From Endomicrobiales bacterium (lineage in GTDB: Bacteria; Elusimicrobiota; Endomicrobiia; Endomicrobiales; JAFGIL01): a DNA stretch of 35,677 nt. The stretch lies in contig JAFGIL010000029.1 in NCBI GenBank assembly GCA_016929635.1, forward strand, positions 1 through 35,677, in the 5' to 3' direction. Shown here one piece after another: positions 22,502-31,301 of this stretch. The position numbers and the translations under genes are program-made. Positions within the stretch are counted from its first letter, which is position 1. Every line of letters starts with the position of its first letter. The notes under the pieces are model-generated. The model was not told the origin of the DNA and did not search any database. It was given only the letters and a program-made list of their open reading frames with translations.

Positions 22502-23674
22502 ATGAGTATTTATGACGTAGAAAAAAAGTACATATTTCAGACATATAAAAGAAGGAAACTGGCTTTAATTAAAGGGAAAGGCAAGTTTGTCTGGGACAAT
22601 AAAAACAGGAAATACCTCGATTTTTTTTCAGGCATAACAGTCTGCAACCTGGGGCACTGTCATCCGAAAGTCGTGGAAGCCATAAAAAAGCAGGCATCTA
22701 AACTGATACACGTGTCGAATCATTATTACACACAGCCCCAGACCGAGTTGGCTAAAAATCTGATACATAAAAGTTTTAGCGGGAAGGTGTTTTTTTCCAA
22801 CTCAGGAGCTGAGGCAAACGAATGTGCGATCAAGATAGCAAGAAAATGGGGGAAACCCAAAGGCAGATATGAAATAATTGTGTTCGACAATTCATTTCAC
22901 GGCAGGACATTGGCAACACTTGCAGCAACCGGGCAGAAGAAGCTGCATAAGGGGTTTGAGCCGCTGGTTCCCGGATTTAAATATGCAAGGTTTAATGATA
23001 TAAAATCCGTAAAGAAGCTTATAAATAAAAAAACCGCCGCGATTATGATAGAGCCGATACAGGGTGAAGGCGGAGTAAATCTCGCTGCAAAGAAATTTTT
23101 AAGGGATTTAAGAAAAATCTGTAATAAGCATAATTTACTTCTGATTTTCGATGAAATACAGACCGGGATAGGAAGAACAGGAAGGCTTTTTGGCTATCAG
23201 ACCTACGGAGTCAAACCTGACGTTATAACCCTGGCAAAAAGCCTGGGCAGCGGTTTGCCTATAGGTGCGACAATAGCAGACAGGAAATATATTTCTGCGT
23301 TTGTATACGGTGACCATGGCTCCACATTTGGAGGAAGCCTTGTGCCTTGCGCAGCATCAAATGCAATACTTAAGGTTCTAACCCCTGGTTTTTTGGCTAA
23401 AGTAAGACAAAACGGCGGGTATTTTCTATCAAAACTTAAGGAATTGAAGTCAAAATATCCCTTTATCAGGGAAGTCAGGGGTATGGGGCTGATGGTGGGG
23501 GTTGAACTTGATTTCAAGGGTGCAGATATAGTACAATCTTGTCAGGGTAAGGGCCTTATAATAAACTGCACGCAGGAGAAGGTTTTAAGGTTTTTACCTC
23601 CTTTGATTATTAATAGAAAAGATATTGATAAAGCAATAAGAATATTCGATAGCGTATTGAGAAAATATAAGTAA
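22502..23674 (+). CDS. argD: Acetylornithine aminotransferase
   Basis: PLP-dependent class III aminotransferase. Evidence includes LDFFSGITVCNLGHCHPKVV, FSNSGAEANECAIKIARKW, the FHGRTLATLAATGQ loop, LLIFDEIQTGIGRTG and the PLP-lysine motif TLAKSLGSGLPIG. Length (390) is typical. It starts 2 bases after argB. It may also serve as succinyldiaminopimelate aminotransferase, as in E. coli. Confidence 0.95.
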   Translation: MSIYDVEKKYIFQTYKRRKLALIKGKGKFVWDNKNRKYLDFFSGITVCNLGHCHPKVVEAIKKQASKLIHVSNHYYTQPQTELAKNLIHKSFSGKVFFSNSGAEANECAIKIARKWGKPKGRYEIIVFDNSFHGRTLATLAATGQKKLHKGFEPLVPGFKYARFNDIKSVKKLINKKTAAIMIEPIQGEGGVNLAAKKFLRDLRKICNKHNLLLIFDEIQTGIGRTGRLFGYQTYGVKPDVITLAKSLGSGLPIGATIADRKYISAFVYGDHGSTFGGSLVPCAASNAILKVLTPGFLAKVRQNGGYFLSKLKELKSKYPFIREVRGMGLMVGVELDFKGADIVQSCQGKGLIINCTQEKVLRFLPPLIINRKDIDKAIRIFDSVLRKYK

Positions 23675-23689
23675 ACAGGAAGGGTATTT

Positions 23690-24901
23690 ATGTCAGAAGT
23701 AAAAAAAGTGGTACTAGCATATTCCGGGGGGTTGGATACCTCTGTGATTTTAAGATGGCTAAAAGAGGAGTATAATGCCGAGGTTATTGCCTGTGCGGTT
23801 GACGTTGGACAGGGCAAAGAGGTTCAACAGGCGAAACAAAAAGCCATTAAAACAGGCGCGTTAAAATCATATATTATTGACGCTAAAAAAGAGTTTGTTA
23901 CTGATTATATCTTTCCCGCATTGAAAGCAGGTGCGGTTTATGAAGGAAAATACCTGCTGGGAACTTCGTTAGCAAGGCCCATAATAGCCAAAAAAATTAT
24001 AGAGATAGCTAAAAGGGAGAAAGCCGATGCGGTCTCGCACGGTGCAACAGGCAAGGGGAATGATCAGGTCAGGTTTGAGCTGACATTTAAAGCATTGATG
24101 CCGAACATTAAAATCATCGCTCCCTGGAGAGAATGGGACATTCAATCGAGGGAAGATGCGATAAGATACGCAAACAGGTATGGCATTCCTGTGCCTGTGA
24201 CAAAAGCCAAACCCTATTCATCGGACGCAAATTTATGGCATATTTCTTATGAGGGAGGGGTTTTAGAGGACCCTGATAAAGGATATGATGAATCGATGTT
24301 TCATTTAACCGTTTCTCCGGAAAAAGCTCCTAATAAACCTACTAGGGTGTCAATTGATTTTATTAAAGGAATACCCGTGGGTTTAAACGGCAGGAAACTG
24401 GGACCGGTACAGCTGATTGAGAAGCTAAACAAAATAGCAGGCAAAAACGGTGTCGGAAGAGCCGACATAGTCGAGAACAGGCTTGTAGGAATTAAATCGA
24501 GGGGAGTTTATGAGTCTCCCGCTGCAACTGTTTTGCATATTGCACATAAGGAATTGGAATCTCTTACGTTGGACAGGGAGACTTTACACTTTAAGGAGTT
24601 AATAACCCCGAAATATTCAGAGATGGTTTATTACGGTTTGTGGTTTACGAAACTCAAGAAATCGCTGGATGCTTTTATAGATGAAACACAGAAGAACGTT
24701 ACAGGTACGGTAAGGCTAAAACTTTACAAAGGCAATGTTATAATACTTGGAAGAAAGTCTCCTAACTCATTGTATTGGGAGCAGCTTGCAACTTTTGAGA
24801 AAGATGAGGTATACAATCAGAAAGATGCCGAAGGATTCATCAATCTTTTCGGGCTTCCTTTGAAGGTTCAGGCTATATTAAAAAAAGGCGTTAAGAAATG
24901 A
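23690..24901 (+). CDS. argG: Argininosuccinate synthase
   Basis: Condenses citrulline and aspartate using ATP. The N-type ATP-pyrophosphatase loop [12 protein letters not shown] is at residues 9-20. [17 protein letters not shown] and the citrulline/aspartate-binding segment [16 protein letters not shown] are intact. Length (403) matches the common short type. It follows argD by 15 bases and overlaps argH by four. Confidence 0.97.
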   Translation: MSEVKKVVLAYSGGLDTSVILRWLKEEYNAEVIACAVDVGQGKEVQQAKQKAIKTGALKSYIIDAKKEFVTDYIFPALKAGAVYEGKYLLGTSLARPIIAKKIIEIAKREKADAVSHGATGKGNDQVRFELTFKALMPNIKIIAPWREWDIQSREDAIRYANRYGIPVPVTKAKPYSSDANLWHISYEGGVLEDPDKGYDESMFHLTVSPEKAPNKPTRVSIDFIKGIPVGLNGRKLGPVQLIEKLNKIAGKNGVGRADIVENRLVGIKSRGVYESPAATVLHIAHKELESLTLDRETLHFKELITPKYSEMVYYGLWFTKLKKSLDAFIDETQKNVTGTVRLKLYKGNVIILGRKSPNSLYWEQLATFEKDEVYNQKDAEGFINLFGLPLKVQAILKKGVKK

Positions 24902-26232
24902 AGAAGGAAACTAAAATTTCAGATTTTATTTCATCGTTTTCATTCGACCAGAGGCTTGCTGAATACGACATTCTGGGCTCTATGGCTCACGTTAAAATGC
25001 TTTCGAAGTGCAAAATAATAAGCTCCGGAGACGGAGTTAAGATTATTAACGGATTGAAAGCCATTCTGAAAGGTTTAAACAACGACAAAAAGATTCCAAA
25101 ACAGGAAGATATACATTATGCTGTTGAAAAAGAACTGATAAGAAGAATAGGCCCTGTCGGCGGTAAAATGCATACCGCAAGAAGCAGGAACGACCAGGTG
25201 TCTCTGGATTTAAGGCTTTATATAAGGGATGAAATAAGGCAGATATATGATTTATTGGCTGATGCTCAGAAATCCATTATCAGCCAGGCAAAGAAAAATC
25301 ATGAGGCTGTGATGCCCGGGTACACCCATCTTCAGCCTGCACAGCCGATACTCTTTTCACATCATATTTTGGCATATGCATGGATGTTCCAGAGGGACAA
25401 GGAAAGGCTGAAGGATTGTTATAAAAGAGTGAATGTTTTGCCTTTGGGCAGCGCATCTCTGGCGGGGACATCTTTTCCTATTGACAGGAAATATGTAGCC
25501 AAGCTTCTCGGGTTTAGAGGCGTAATGAATAATTCAATAGACGCTGTCAGCGACAGGGATTTTGTTGTCGAGTTCGTTTTTGCTTTAAGTTTAATAGCGT
25601 CTCATCTTTCCAGGTTGTGCGAGGATTTAATAGTGTGGTCGAGTGCCGAATTTGGTTTTATCTCTATGGCTGATGAGTTTACGTCAGGTTCAAGCATAAT
25701 GCCCCAGAAAAGGAATCCTGACGCAGCTGAAATTATAAGGGGAAAAACAGGAAGAGTCTACGGTGATTTGATAACACTCCTGACTCTGATGAAAGGGATA
25801 CCTTTGTCATATAACAGGGATATGCAGGAAGATAAGCCGCCTCTTTTTGATGCCGTAGATTCTATGAAATCTGTTCTGGAGATCACTGCTCCGTTGCTTT
25901 TAGGCATTACGGTTAATCCGGAAAAAATGCTGGAAGCAACCAAGAACGGTTATATCTGCGCTACAGAAGTCGCGGACTATCTGGCAAAAAAGAACGTACC
26001 CTTCAGGACGGCTCATAAAATAGTCAAGGATATGGTTAAATACTGTATTAAAAAGAATATCAAACTAGATGAGTTAACCGGTGCTGAACTGAAGAAGTTT
26101 TCAAAAAACTTCAATAAGGATATAAGCAGCTTTTTGAAACCCGATAAGGTTGTTTATATGAAATCTTCTGAGGGGGGCACTTCGCCTAAATCTGTAAAAA
26201 AACAGATAAAAGATCTATCCAGTTTATTATGA
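24898..26232 (+). CDS. argH: Argininosuccinate lyase
   Basis: Cleaves argininosuccinate to arginine and fumarate. The fumarase/lyase-superfamily signature [12 protein letters not shown] with the catalytic serine loop is intact, as are [18 protein letters not shown] and [17 protein letters not shown]. Length (444) is close to the usual 450-460. The ATG overlaps the argG stop (ATGA), so the two are translated together. It is the last gene of the arg cluster; the next gene lies behind an unusual leader. Confidence 0.97.
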   Translation: MKKETKISDFISSFSFDQRLAEYDILGSMAHVKMLSKCKIISSGDGVKIINGLKAILKGLNNDKKIPKQEDIHYAVEKELIRRIGPVGGKMHTARSRNDQVSLDLRLYIRDEIRQIYDLLADAQKSIISQAKKNHEAVMPGYTHLQPAQPILFSHHILAYAWMFQRDKERLKDCYKRVNVLPLGSASLAGTSFPIDRKYVAKLLGFRGVMNNSIDAVSDRDFVVEFVFALSLIASHLSRLCEDLIVWSSAEFGFISMADEFTSGSSIMPQKRNPDAAEIIRGKTGRVYGDLITLLTLMKGIPLSYNRDMQEDKPPLFDAVDSMKSVLEITAPLLLGITVNPEKMLEATKNGYICATEVADYLAKKNVPFRTAHKIVKDMVKYCIKKNIKLDELTGAELKKFSKNFNKDISSFLKPDKVVYMKSSEGGTSPKSVKKQIKDLSSLL

Positions 26233-26333
26233 ACCCAGCCCTTCCTGAAACAGCGGAGGGAACTGGGAGGTATAAATAGAAATGGACCAAATAAAAGATG
26301 TCTTTATTATGAATTTTGGAGGAAGGGCTGGGT
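26233..26333 (+). promoter_or_regulatory. Perfect 14-bp inverted repeat covering the ribosome site of the TolC-like gene
   Basis: ACCCAGCCCTTCCT (26233-26246) is exactly complementary to AGGAAGGGCTGGGT (26320-26333), with 73 bases between. The right arm contains the GGAAGGG ribosome site and reaches into the GTG start (26332). If transcribed, the left arm would sequester the start of the outer-membrane gene. No T-run follows, so it is not a terminator. Confidence 0.7.
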
Positions 26334-26335
26334 GA
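26282..26335 (+). CDS. 17-codon leader ORF coupled to the TolC-like gene
   Basis: ATG at 26282 preceded by GGGAGG (26265-26270, spacing 11) opens a frame reading MDQIKDVFIMNFGGRAG. Its TGA (26333-26335) overlaps the GTG start of the following gene. Translation through it would open the right arm of the inverted repeat, so it could be a regulatory leader peptide. It may also be accidental; the evidence is position and ribosome site only. Confidence 0.45.
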   Translation: MDQIKDVFIMNFGGRAG

Positions 26336-27519
26336 AAAAACATTTACTTATAATTAGTTTGTGTTGCTTGTTGTTTCCTAATGTTTTTGCCCAGTCTGCA
26401 GAAAGGGTTTTTACGCTAGACGAAAGCATATCTACAGGGTTGAAAAACAACCAGAAGATGCTGGTTCTGCAGGAACAGATTTCGTTGGCAAAGCAGCGGA
26501 TTAATGAAGCACGGGCATTAACATACCCAAAGATAGATTTTAATTTCAATATTTCGCAGTTCAATAATAATATGCCAACAGTACTTGCTCCTTCTTTTTA
26601 CTCTGTTTACTTGCCCGGAGACAACAAAGAGCAGTATTATTCTACAAGGTTTTCTCTCTGGCAGTATCTTTATGCGGGGGGAAGATATACAACAAATCTG
26701 CGCGTTGCCGAAGCAAACCTTTCAAGCGCGGAAAGCCAGTATGACGTAATTAAAAATGAGGCTGTAAGGGATGTTAAAAAATCTTTTTATAATTTTTTAG
26801 TTTTGAGCGAAAAGCTGAAAGTATATCAGGATGCAATTAAAGCCGTCGATAAGAAGAATAAATCATATAGAAGCAAGCTTGAACTGAAACTGCTAGAAGT
26901 AAAACATGAATATAAAAAAGCCAAGCTGGATTTTCTTGATATAGTTGGAGTAGAGCTAAACACCGAGATAGAAATCTATGGAGAGTTGAAAGCGCCTAAT
27001 GATGAATATGAGTTAAGTAAATGTCTGGCATGGGCTTTTGAGTACAGGCCTGAATTGAGCGAAACACAATTTAAGGAAAAGATAGACAGCCTGCGTGTTA
27101 ATTTGTCAATGACTGAACGCTACCCTACCATCACCTTGGGCGCAAACTATGAGTGGGTTGGGGACCAGTTTCCCCTGCCTGAGAAGAACTGGAGTGCCAC
27201 GATAAACTTAAACGTCCCGATATTCGACGGCTGGGCTTCATGGGCGCGTATTAAGCAGAGAAAACTTAAAGTGCGTGAAGGCAAGATTTACCGCGTTGAA
27301 ATAGAAGATAAAATACGCCTGGAAGTCAGGCATGCGTACCTGGATTACAATTACTGGCGCGAAAGAATGTCCGGTTTGGAATCAGAGAAAAGCACTCTTG
27401 TTGATACAGAAAAAAAATTGAATAACAGGATTGTTTGGCTTGATACCATAAAGGACCTTCTTTTCAGCCATGCCGAACTTGAAAAGGCCATAGGTAAGCC
27501 GTTAAGCGAATTAAAATAG
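26332..27519 (+). CDS. TolC-family outer-membrane efflux-type protein
   Basis: 395-residue exported protein. A signal peptide (KKHLLIISLCCLLFPNVFA, cleavage before Q) supports the GTG start. The rest shows two OEP-type repeats of long amphipathic helices and short strands, for example FSLWQYLYAGGRYTTNLRVAEA and the second-half NVPIFDGWASWARIKQ, with VRHAYLDYNYW at the end. It is shorter than E. coli TolC. No periplasmic adaptor or pump gene is next to it; the neighbours are a patatin and a TPR protein. The start is inside a possible regulatory hairpin. Confidence 0.85.
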   Translation: MKKHLLIISLCCLLFPNVFAQSAERVFTLDESISTGLKNNQKMLVLQEQISLAKQRINEARALTYPKIDFNFNISQFNNNMPTVLAPSFYSVYLPGDNKEQYYSTRFSLWQYLYAGGRYTTNLRVAEANLSSAESQYDVIKNEAVRDVKKSFYNFLVLSEKLKVYQDAIKAVDKKNKSYRSKLELKLLEVKHEYKKAKLDFLDIVGVELNTEIEIYGELKAPNDEYELSKCLAWAFEYRPELSETQFKEKIDSLRVNLSMTERYPTITLGANYEWVGDQFPLPEKNWSATINLNVPIFDGWASWARIKQRKLKVREGKIYRVEIEDKIRLEVRHAYLDYNYWRERMSGLESEKSTLVDTEKKLNNRIVWLDTIKDLLFSHAELEKAIGKPLSELK

Positions 27520-27541
27520 TCTAAAACTTTAAGAATTATAT

Positions 27542-27663
27542 AAATTCCAAGTTCCACTGCAAATTACAAATAAATTCCAATTTCAAAATCCGAAAAATAA
27601 TTTTAGCTTTTGTAATTGGAATTTGGTTTTTGTTTGGATTCTGGAATTTGCAATTTGGAATTT
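27542..27663 (+). repeat. Long AT-rich composite inverted repeat
   Basis: The 147-base gap before the patatin gene is built of AAATTCCAA and TTGGAATTT words. Outer arms AAATTCCAA (27542-27550)/TTGGAATTT (27655-27663), TGCAAATT (27558-27565)/AATTTGCA (27645-27652) and inner AAATTCCAATT (27572-27582)/AATTGGAATTT (27614-27624) nest into one long hairpin. The right end reaches the patatin start. Same sequence family as the repeat at 20536. Confidence 0.75.
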
Positions 27664-27666
27664 TTA

Positions 27667-28617
27667 ATGAAAAATAATTTAGTTAGATACGTTATACTTT
27701 TCTCAATAGCAATATCTGTTTGCTCAACGTTATATCCCCTCGATGAAGAATCTTTTCTGACAAACTACCTATGGGACAGTTTTGTAAATTTGAAACCCCC
27801 AAAACGCCCGAAGATTGCATTGGTATTAGGAGGCGGAGGGGCCAGGGGATTGGCCCATATCGGAGTCTTGAAAGTTCTTGAAGAGGAAAAAGTCCCAATA
27901 GACATTGTTACAGGGACGAGCGTAGGTGCCCTGATAGGAGCACTTTATTGTTCAGGGGTAAATATCGAAAAAATAGAAAACATGGCAGAAAACATTGGTT
28001 GGGATGACCTTGTAAATGTGTCCGGACCTACATTGGCGAAATTGTTGATTGCAAACCGCCTTCTTTCAAGCGAAAGAATGGAAAAATACTTGAGGGATAA
28101 CATAGGGAATCTGCGTTTTGATGAATTAGATACAAAATTTGCATGCGTTGCCACGGATTTAGTAACAGGGGAAAGGATAATATTCAGGGAAGGCGAAGTA
28201 GTGCCTGCCGCAAGAGCCAGCGCAACAGTACCCGGGGTTTTTGAACCTGTTGAATACCGTCATCGTTATTTAGTGGACGGTGGATTGTTTGATAATGTGC
28301 CATGTGATGTTGCAGAGCTTTTAGGTGCCGATTTTATTATTGCGGTTTCTGTTTCCGGGGATTTTTCGAAGAATAAAATTTCAAATGTTTTTATGGTCCT
28401 GAGCCAGGCTATTAGTATCCAGGGAAGGCTTTTAGACCAGGAAAGCCTGAAAATGGCAGATATTGCAATACAACCCTACGTCGGAGATATTTCATCGATA
28501 GACCTTGGGCATTCACGCGAATGCGTTGATGCAGGTATTTTAGCTGCAAGAAAATCAATAGTAAAGCTAAAACACATGCTGATTAATAAGACTTCTGACC
28601 AGTATCTTTTTGAGTAA
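27667..28617 (+). CDS. Patatin-like phospholipase (RssA/NTE type)
   Basis: Ser-Asp dyad acyl hydrolase. The oxyanion loop LVLGGGGARGLAHIGVL is near residues 56-72, the nucleophile motif GTSVG follows, and the catalytic aspartate is in LVDGGLFDNVP. An N-terminal hydrophobic segment (VRYVILFSIAISV) suggests export or membrane anchoring. The ATG at 27667 is preferred; upstream in-frame codons consist of repeat sequence. It sits between the TolC-like and TPR genes, all exported, suggesting an envelope-related unit. Lipid substrate unknown. Confidence 0.9.
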   Translation: MKNNLVRYVILFSIAISVCSTLYPLDEESFLTNYLWDSFVNLKPPKRPKIALVLGGGGARGLAHIGVLKVLEEEKVPIDIVTGTSVGALIGALYCSGVNIEKIENMAENIGWDDLVNVSGPTLAKLLIANRLLSSERMEKYLRDNIGNLRFDELDTKFACVATDLVTGERIIFREGEVVPAARASATVPGVFEPVEYRHRYLVDGGLFDNVPCDVAELLGADFIIAVSVSGDFSKNKISNVFMVLSQAISIQGRLLDQESLKMADIAIQPYVGDISSIDLGHSRECVDAGILAARKSIVKLKHMLINKTSDQYLFE

Positions 28618-28620
28618 AAC

Positions 28621-29634
28621 ATGACTAAAAGAATAATTACATTTTTTCTTTGTTTTTACATTACTTTTACGTGTATTGTTACGGCACGGATTTACGGCAT
28701 AGAAGACACCCCGGAAGAGTTATTAAAAGCCGAACTTAATAATACAAAAAAATCCGGAAAAAAGATAAATATATATATTAAACTCGCGGATTTGTATGAA
28801 AGAAGCAGGGAATACAAAAAGTCTGTTGATTCGTATCAAAGCGCTTTAAATCTTAAACCGAAGAAAAAGGAACAATATAAAATTTTCTTATCTTTGGGAG
28901 ACATCTATTTAGTTGAGCAGCAATACGCATCAGCTATTGAATCCTATAAGAAAGCAGCTGAGTTATATCATAAAAAGGAAGAGATACGCTTAAAATTAGC
29001 AGAGGCTTTTGAGGAAAGCGAGCTTTATGAACAGGCCCTCGAGCAGTATCTGAAGATATTAAAAAGAAACAAAAAATCGTTTCAGGGAAATTATAGATTG
29101 GCGGATCTATACTTAAAAATGGGGCTTAATACCCAGTCTATGGATTATTTCAGAAAGGCTTTGACTATTAAACCCCTTGCAGATGTATACAGAAAGATAT
29201 CGAATTGTGCCGAGAATAAAAGAGATATAGATTTAGCAATTGCTATGTTAAAACAGATTACTAACGACGAAAAGAATTATGAAGATTATATGAATTTAGG
29301 GAGACTGCACGAGATAAAAAATCTAGACAAGGAAGCCGAAGAGTCCTATTCCAAAGCCATAGAGCTGGACCCAAAAAAAGTCGAGGCATACATATTTTTG
29401 GGCATTCTTTACTTAAAAGACAAGAAATATACCCCTGCAGAGAAGCTGCTTCAGATAGCCAGTGAGCAGAACAAGGATTTAGGACTATCTTATTTTTTTA
29501 TAAGTTATATTTATTACAGGCAAAATAATTTAAAGATGGCCCTGGAAAAGATAAAAACAGCTAAGGAAGTAAGCAAAAGTGAGGTTTTGCTGGGTTTCTA
29601 TAAAAGATTTGAAAGTTTTATAAGGTCACAGTAA
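28621..29634 (+). CDS. Exported TPR-repeat protein
   Basis: 337 residues. An N-terminal hydrophobic stretch (ITFFLCFYITFTCIVTA) is a likely signal peptide. From about residue 45 to 320 there are seven or eight tetratricopeptide repeats, for example KIYIKLADLYERSREYKKSV-like and AEESYSKAIELDPKKVEAYI. Such arrays bind partner proteins; the partner is unknown. It starts 3 bases after the patatin stop and ends 22 bases before the convergent motB stop. Confidence 0.88.
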   Translation: MTKRIITFFLCFYITFTCIVTARIYGIEDTPEELLKAELNNTKKSGKKINIYIKLADLYERSREYKKSVDSYQSALNLKPKKKEQYKIFLSLGDIYLVEQQYASAIESYKKAAELYHKKEEIRLKLAEAFEESELYEQALEQYLKILKRNKKSFQGNYRLADLYLKMGLNTQSMDYFRKALTIKPLADVYRKISNCAENKRDIDLAIAMLKQITNDEKNYEDYMNLGRLHEIKNLDKEAEESYSKAIELDPKKVEAYIFLGILYLKDKKYTPAEKLLQIASEQNKDLGLSYFFISYIYYRQNNLKMALEKIKTAKEVSKSEVLLGFYKRFESFIRSQ

Positions 29635-29656
29635 CAAAGGAAGGATTTTCTTCTCT

Positions 29657-30385
29657 TTACATTTGTTGTTGTTGTTGTCTCAGTTTTTCCCTTTTATACT
29701 CATCTATTGTAAGTTGTTTGCGGATAATATCTTCCATAAATGATTCCGGGCTAATTACAACAATAACTCTTCTGTTTTCCGATAAACCGCGGTTCCCGTT
29801 GCTTTCCGGTATTACAGGCTTTGTATCAGCATATCCGATAGATTCAAACCTTCTTGAATCCAGATCATGAGCAATAAGAAATTTAACGACATTTGCCGCC
29901 CTTGCCGACGATAACTCCCAGTTAGAGGGAAATATTTCGCTTTTAATCGGAAGGCTGTCAGTGTGGCCTTCCACCGATATTTTTCTTCTGGCTATATCGC
30001 CCATTCCCAGGAGTCCTGATATTTTTGATAAAACCGGTTTTGCGGCGGGCTTGAGATCGGCTTTGCCGATATTAAATAGAAGCTTGTCCTTAAAACTGAC
30101 TTCAACACCTTTTTTTGTAAGCTTGACGTTAACTTCATCGCGGATTTTTTCAACTTCAATGAATTCCTGAATTTTTTCTTCAAGCTGCTTAAGGGTCATT
30201 TTATCTTTTCTGGCAAAGTGCTGGGTCATAAGTTCAACCTTTGCCATGTTTAATGTTGACATCGAAAGCAGGATTACAAAAAAGCACATAAGTAACGTCA
30301 TCATGTCGGAATACGTAAGAAGCCAACTCTGTTCGTCATCATCTTGCTTTGATTTGTGTAAACTCTCAAAATCTGGCTTTGCCAT
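29657..30385 (-). CDS. motB: MotB-type stator protein
   Basis: Ion-channel and peptidoglycan-anchoring stator subunit. A single membrane helix follows W21 with the motif LLTYSDMMTLLMCFFVILLS, where D27 corresponds to the ion-binding aspartate D32 of E. coli MotB. The C-terminal OmpA-like domain has VEGHTDSLPI and NWELSSARAANVVKFL for peptidoglycan binding. Length 242 is short for MotB. It ends in a polyglutamine tail (QQQQQM) encoded by CAA repeats. It follows motA by 29 bases at the end of the minus-strand operon. No OmpA signal is lost; all key parts are present, so the stator is probably active. Confidence 0.94.
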   Translation of the reverse strand: MAKPDFESLHKSKQDDDEQSWLLTYSDMMTLLMCFFVILLSMSTLNMAKVELMTQHFARKDKMTLKQLEEKIQEFIEVEKIRDEVNVKLTKKGVEVSFKDKLLFNIGKADLKPAAKPVLSKISGLLGMGDIARRKISVEGHTDSLPIKSEIFPSNWELSSARAANVVKFLIAHDLDSRRFESIGYADTKPVIPESNGNRGLSENRRVIVVISPESFMEDIIRKQLTIDEYKREKLRQQQQQM

Positions 30386-30414
30386 GATGTTTCTGCCCTA
30401 TATTAATAAATTTT

Positions 30415-31245
30415 CTATTTCTTTTTCGGTGGTTTTTGTTTTTTGGAAACGGTTTCTTTATATAGTTGTTTTCTGGCTCCGGGCGGTACATAGCTGGATA
30501 GTTTATCTTTTATGTATATCGGATGTTGCTTTTTCAGTACGTACATAAGGCCTTCGATTTCCATTCTGCCTATGCGTAAATTGACTTCCGCGTGATAAAG
30601 CAGCTTATTGCCCATGGGGTTAAATATCAGATTTGCCATTAAGACCCCGTAAAATGTTGTAATTAGGGCAACAGCCAGAAAAGGCCCTATCTTTTCCGGA
30701 GATTCGCTCATTACTCTTAGCATAAATATCAGACCGACAAGAGTTCCAACCATACCGAAAGCGGGGGAAGCTTTGCCCATTGTCCTGAAAACATAGAAGT
30801 CTATCATTTCGCGGTCATATTTTCTTTGAATGTTGGTTTCAAGAAACTCCTGCACTTCTTCAGGTTTGTATCCGTTGACTATCATTGTAATGCCGTCTTT
30901 AAGTAAATCATTTTGTTTATATGCTTTTAATTTTTCTTCTAATCCCGGAATGCCTTGTTTGGCATATCTCTGGCTGGCATCGCAAATATGATTTATAACA
31001 CTTACAAAATTATATTCTCTTCTTAAGAAAACAATAAAAAATGCCATAAAACCGCGGGTCAGATGCCTGAACGGATGTGCAATAAGTGTTGAGGCAAGGG
31101 TTCCTCCGAGGACAATAAGAAAAGAGGGGAGGTTAATATACATATCTTTAAGGCCGATGATTCTGCCGGGGTCCTGCTGTGAAACGTCTATAATAGCAAA
31201 AACCATTATGCCAAGGCCTACTATTACACCTAAAATTGTTGTCAA
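30415..31245 (-). CDS. motA: MotA-type stator protein
   Basis: Four-helix membrane subunit forming the ion channel with MotB. It starts at a TTG (AAGAGG 9-10 bases upstream) reading MTTILGVIVGLGIMVFAI. The conserved ASPAFGMVGTLVGLI with its proline and GVLMANLIFNPMGNKL carry the two functional prolines. The cytoplasmic loop between helices 2 and 3 carries the long charged segment that contacts FliG in known motors. The C-terminal tail is lysine-rich (KKQKPPKKK). The pair belongs to the flagellar MotAB branch, not TolQR/ExbBD, judging by the length (276) and loop. Confidence 0.95.
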   Translation of the reverse strand: MTTILGVIVGLGIMVFAIIDVSQQDPGRIIGLKDMYINLPSFLIVLGGTLASTLIAHPFRHLTRGFMAFFIVFLRREYNFVSVINHICDASQRYAKQGIPGLEEKLKAYKQNDLLKDGITMIVNGYKPEEVQEFLETNIQRKYDREMIDFYVFRTMGKASPAFGMVGTLVGLIFMLRVMSESPEKIGPFLAVALITTFYGVLMANLIFNPMGNKLLYHAEVNLRIGRMEIEGLMYVLKKQHPIYIKDKLSSYVPPGARKQLYKETVSKKQKPPKKK

Positions 31246-31301
31246 GTCAGTTTACCTCTTAATTTTATAGTATTTAAACGATAATAGAAATGTATGAAAA
31301 A

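Noticed and set aside
27616-27666. N-terminal extension of the patatin gene
   Set aside because: The codons derive from the AT-rich repeat, and a signal-like segment begins properly at the ATG at 27667.
29657-29680. CAA/TTG microsatellite as a regulatory repeat
   Set aside because: It encodes the in-frame polyglutamine tail of MotB and lies before the stop codon.
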